From Phocaeicola_A sp964481755 (lineage in GTDB: Bacteria > Bacteroidota > Bacteroidia > Bacteroidales > Bacteroidaceae): DNA of 64,000 nucleotides. The position numbers and the translations under genes were made by a program. Position 1 is the stretch's first letter; each line of letters opens with the position of its first letter. The stretch spans positions 1-64,000 of the forward strand of contig CAYZVH010000001.1 of the NCBI GenBank assembly GCA_964481755.1, given 5' to 3'. The notes under the pieces are model-generated. The model saw nothing but the letters and a program-made list of their open reading frames with translations. It made no database searches and was not told where the DNA came from. Below are positions 61,345-64,000 of this stretch, piece after piece.

Positions 61345-62844
61345 TTACTTCTGATAGATACGTACGTAATCGAAATAGCACTTCAGCGGGAACTGGGAGT
61401 CGTCGGGGGTACCGCCGTTGCTGCCGATAGCCAGATTCAGATAGATCTGCTGACCGAAGTTCTCACCATCGTTACCGGCATCCTTGAAAGGATTGCGCCA
61501 TGAGCCTCGCCACCAATCGCTCAAGCCATTGGTGCCATTACTGGTCTTGCTCAAGTCAATCTCGTTCATCAGTTTGTCGTCGAGATAGAGACGGATATAG
61601 TCGTCGTCCCAGTCCATACGCCAGATGTGGTACTTGTCGGCCCACGTGGGGTCGTCAGCCGTGAAGTCGGTGAGCGGACAGTTGTACGAATCCCATGTGG
61701 CGCTCCAACGGGTATCGGAAGCCCAGCATGCATTGGCATGCAGACTCTGTACGCCGTTTACCAGATAGTACTCAAGCAGGTCTATCTCACCGCCCATAGG
61801 CCATTCCCAGCACCATGAGTCGCTGCTGCATCCGGTGGTCCAGATGGCAGGCCATGCACCCATGGCGGTAGGAATCTTGGCACGCACCACCATGGTTCCC
61901 TTACGGAAGCGGTAGCTGGAGACGATGCACGACGAGGTGTACTCGGCATATTCGCGCGTCTTCTTCCAAGCGTTGCCTCCGGTAGCGCTGGCATCGTAGT
62001 TGGTGTTCTTCACCTGTTCCTTGCGGCCGGTGATGACCAATGCTCCGTCTTCGCATACGCCATTCTGGTCGGAGTACCATTGCAGCTCCTCGTTACGTTG
62101 GAAGCCTTCCTCGAATCGCCATACGGTGGGGTCGGGGATGCCCGTGCCGTTGAACTCGTCGTGCCATACCAGTTTCAGTTCGGTGTCGCCGTAAGCGTCA
62201 CCAATGGCAGGCTCTTCTTCCTCGGGCAGGCTGGCCGGGTCGATGGTTTCCTGCACGTAGGTCACGTAGAAGAAGAACATCATGGCATTTACTTTCGGGT
62301 TGATAGTGTAGGATGAGGAGTTCTCCACCTTCAGGGGCAACACGAAGCAGGCATCCTTGCCTTCCTTCTGTACCTGCGAGATGAGTTCGTTGGAGAATAC
62401 CGTGAGACTGATGTCCTCCGACAGTGTAGAGCCTTGCGTCAGCGTCAGCTTCTTGCCGGAGAGTTGATAGTATTCCTCGGGCAACAGACGGGCACCTGCA
62501 TACTTGGCATACACGCCATCCTGGGCGTTCATGGCTATCAGGCGGTTCAGACTGTCGGTGGCTACAGAAAGGTCCACCGCGGCATCTTTCTGTGCCGTGC
62601 GTTGTTGATACAACGAGAGGTTGAGGTTGTAGGTGAAGTTCTTCGCCTTGGTGTCCTCCTTCATCAGATAGGTGGTCACGTTGCACTCGGTTCCGTTCCA
62701 CACGTCGAGGGCCTGGGTCAGAGCCAGCAAATTGAGGTCGAGGCTACCATTGTACGAGGCATCCTGGTTATCCTTGCAGGACGCAAGGGTAACAAAGCAG
62801 GCTGACATGCCGATAGCCATCCATTTCTTGTATATTCTGTTCAT
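61345..62844 (-). CDS. DUF1735-GH16 beta-glucanase lipoprotein
   Basis: 499 residues; lipid Cys23 (LASCKDNQD). Residues ~30-200 are a DUF1735 (BT_3987-like) domain, usually found on surface glycan enzymes and binding proteins; residues ~220-499 are a GH16 catalytic domain. The catalytic motif GGEIDLLEYY gives nucleophile Glu353, Asp355 and acid/base Glu358, and WPAIWTTG lines the cleft. This is the laminarinase-like form, so it probably cuts beta-1,3 (or mixed beta-1,3/1,4) glucan at the cell surface. Last gene of the locus after SusD and the discoidin lipoprotein. Confidence 0.88.
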   Translation of the reverse strand: MNRIYKKWMAIGMSACFVTLASCKDNQDASYNGSLDLNLLALTQALDVWNGTECNVTTYLMKEDTKAKNFTYNLNLSLYQQRTAQKDAAVDLSVATDSLNRLIAMNAQDGVYAKYAGARLLPEEYYQLSGKKLTLTQGSTLSEDISLTVFSNELISQVQKEGKDACFVLPLKVENSSSYTINPKVNAMMFFFYVTYVQETIDPASLPEEEEPAIGDAYGDTELKLVWHDEFNGTGIPDPTVWRFEEGFQRNEELQWYSDQNGVCEDGALVITGRKEQVKNTNYDASATGGNAWKKTREYAEYTSSCIVSSYRFRKGTMVVRAKIPTAMGAWPAIWTTGCSSDSWCWEWPMGGEIDLLEYYLVNGVQSLHANACWASDTRWSATWDSYNCPLTDFTADDPTWADKYHIWRMDWDDDYIRLYLDDKLMNEIDLSKTSNGTNGLSDWWRGSWRNPFKDAGNDGENFGQQIYLNLAIGSNGGTPDDSQFPLKCYFDYVRIYQK

Positions 62845-62871
62845 AGTCTTTCTATTCTATTTTATAGATGA

Positions 62872-63747
62872 TTATTCCAAAGGTGCCGTCTCGGGGTCGT
62901 ACACGTTCACGTCGTAGAATTCAAACTCCGCCATGTGGAAATACTTGCCTGACGAAGTGGCGGTGACGAGGAACCGGAGGTACTTGAAGCTCTTGCCCGG
63001 ATAGATAATGTCGGAGGTGTAGCTGGCTCCGGATGCCGTGGGCAGTCCGCTCAAGGTCTGCGCGGTCTCCCAGTTAGTGCCGTCATCGCTGATTTGCAGT
63101 TGGGCTTCGGTGACGCGTCCGTCCTTGTTGTTCGACTTGCGGTTGTAGTACTTTATCATGAAATCCGTGTGGGTCTCCTTGAAGTCTATCTGGAAGTATT
63201 GCGGCAGGTCCTTCTGCGGACTGCTCCAACGGGTATGGAAGAAGTCGTCGTAACTGCCGTTCACCAGGTTCTTCACGGGACCTTCCGAGGGTTCTTGGTT
63301 GTCGGTACTCAACTGATCGGCCGCGATGGTCACTTTGGAGTAGGACAACGAGACAGGTGCCGCGCCGGAGCGGGCCTTCACGGTAGTCACCGCCCCGCCC
63401 TCGTCCTGGCTGTTGAAGGTCTGGAACGTGAAGGTGTAGTCGCCAAAGCGAGCCCGCGTGTCGTCAATCACCAGTTCGCTGGTGTAGCGCGAGGCGATGA
63501 GACAGACATCCTTCTGCTGAAGGAAGTCGTAGTACTTTATCTTCACATAGTCATACGCCGCATCGGTGGGAGCATCCCAGGTCAGTTTGATCTGACCGGG
63601 GAGTGCTTCGTAGTGGATAGCCGACTCGGCAAAGGCGGCAGGGGTGCTGGCGCTCCCTGTCGTGAATGCTTCCAGGTTATCGTCGCAACTGCCGAAGCCA
63701 AAGGCCAGACAAGCGGCAACCAAGGTATATCTGAAATCTATTTTCAT
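62872..63747 (-). CDS. Surface glycan-binding lipoprotein (DUF4959, F5/8 type C)
   Basis: 291 residues from the ATG at 63747 (MKIDFRYTLVAACLAFGFG); lipobox FGSCDDN. Residues ~25-120 form a fibronectin-like DUF4959 domain (GQIKLTWDAPTDAAYDYVKI); residues ~135-280 form a discoidin-type F5/8C domain (PQYFQIDFKETHTDFMIKYY and AEFEFYDVNVYDP). Such proteins follow SusD and bind the polysaccharide on the cell surface. Lies 30 nt after the SusD gene and 27 nt before GH16. Confidence 0.82.
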   Translation of the reverse strand: MKIDFRYTLVAACLAFGFGSCDDNLEAFTTGSASTPAAFAESAIHYEALPGQIKLTWDAPTDAAYDYVKIKYYDFLQQKDVCLIASRYTSELVIDDTRARFGDYTFTFQTFNSQDEGGAVTTVKARSGAAPVSLSYSKVTIAADQLSTDNQEPSEGPVKNLVNGSYDDFFHTRWSSPQKDLPQYFQIDFKETHTDFMIKYYNRKSNNKDGRVTEAQLQISDDGTNWETAQTLSGLPTASGASYTSDIIYPGKSFKYLRFLVTATSSGKYFHMAEFEFYDVNVYDPETAPLE

Positions 63748-63777
63748 GAGTCCATAAATTAGGGGGTTAAACATCCG

Positions 63778-64000
63778 TTACCATCCTGTGTTCTGCTTCA
63801 GGTTGGTGTTCTTGCGCATCTCCGTCTCGGGGATAGGATAGAGATACATCTTATCGTCCCAGGTGAGTTGCTTCACCGACGTACTGTAAGAGAAGGTGCC
63901 GTCGCTGTTCTTGGTGATGTTCATCCGCTTGATGCTGGTGAAACCACCCTCTTTCCAACGACGCACATCCCAAAAGCGGTGACCCTCGAAGGCCAGCTCC
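63778..64000 (-). CDS. SusD/RagB-family lipoprotein (3' end only)
   Basis: The C-terminal 73 codons of a SusD-like protein that continues past the right edge. The segment ELAFEGHRFWDVRRWKEGG, then YLYPIPETEMRKNTNL, is the SusD C-terminal signature. With the discoidin lipoprotein and GH16 downstream it marks the end of a beta-glucan utilisation locus whose SusC and regulators lie beyond the window. Confidence 0.9.
   Translation of the reverse strand, partial: ELAFEGHRFWDVRRWKEGGFTSIKRMNITKNSDGTFSYSTSVKQLTWDDKMYLYPIPETEMRKNTNLKQNTGW

Overview
The window comes from a member of the Bacteroidota, most likely Bacteroidaceae (Bacteroides or a close relative). The reasons are: SusC/SusD pairs and TonB-dependent receptors; many lipoproteins with an acidic run after the lipid Cys (CSDD type, as in Bacteroides surface lipoproteins); promoters with the Bacteroides -7 element TAnnTTTG, some with a -33 TTTG about 19 bp upstream; and the arginine operon argR-GNAT-argG-argC-argD-proC lying back to back with a rhamnose operon rhaB-rhaA-rhaT-rhaD. 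I do not name a species. I see no phage, insertion sequence, CRISPR array or rRNA.

Layout. 1-7953 (minus): an M64 metallopeptidase followed by tandem ~690-residue surface lipoproteins, three complete and one cut by the window edge. They fall into two alternating types (A-B, A-B). Their C-terminal halves resemble leukocidin/cytolysin beta-barrel pore-forming toxins. 8086-13398 (minus): arginine/proline biosynthesis under ArgR. 13399-13977: divergent control region with a four-unit 22-bp repeat array. 13978-18730 (plus): rhamnose catabolism. 18856-31427 (minus): SusC, SusD, DUF4843 lipoprotein, PKD-like lipoprotein, an intact metzincin-type metalloprotease and a paralogue of it that has lost its zinc/catalytic motif; the SusC leader carries a possible attenuator and a second 22-bp array. 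31834-33243: an independent GH28 glycosidase. 33380-39055 (minus): a second TonB-receptor operon with DUF4876 and DUF6850-type proteins. 39197-44454 (minus): ABC transporter, DUF4857 protein, M6 metalloprotease and a small lipoprotein.

44630-64000: divergent tRNA-Phe and tRNA-Pro; alkaline phosphatase; helix-hairpin-helix protein with a sodium-dependent transporter; VanZ-like protein; prfB with an unlisted 45-residue membrane protein; an SLC13 permease; an acyl-CoA ligase divergent from an M20 deacylase (argE-like); a dut-TPR-DUF4292-EnvC cell-envelope operon; and the end of a beta-glucan utilisation locus (SusD fragment, discoidin-type glycan-binding lipoprotein, DUF1735-GH16).

How it fits together. 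The arginine genes and the M20 deacylase probably serve the N-acyl (in Bacteroides, N-succinyl) arginine pathway. Several loci combine outer-membrane uptake with secreted metalloproteases (M64, two DUF4953-type, M6), suggesting a peptide-oriented envelope economy beside glycan use. The strongest candidates for undescribed biology are the paired leukocidin-like lipoproteins behind an M64 peptidase, the dead/alive protease pair, the SusC leader with mutually exclusive hairpins, and three unrelated intergenic arrays sharing a 21-22 bp period.
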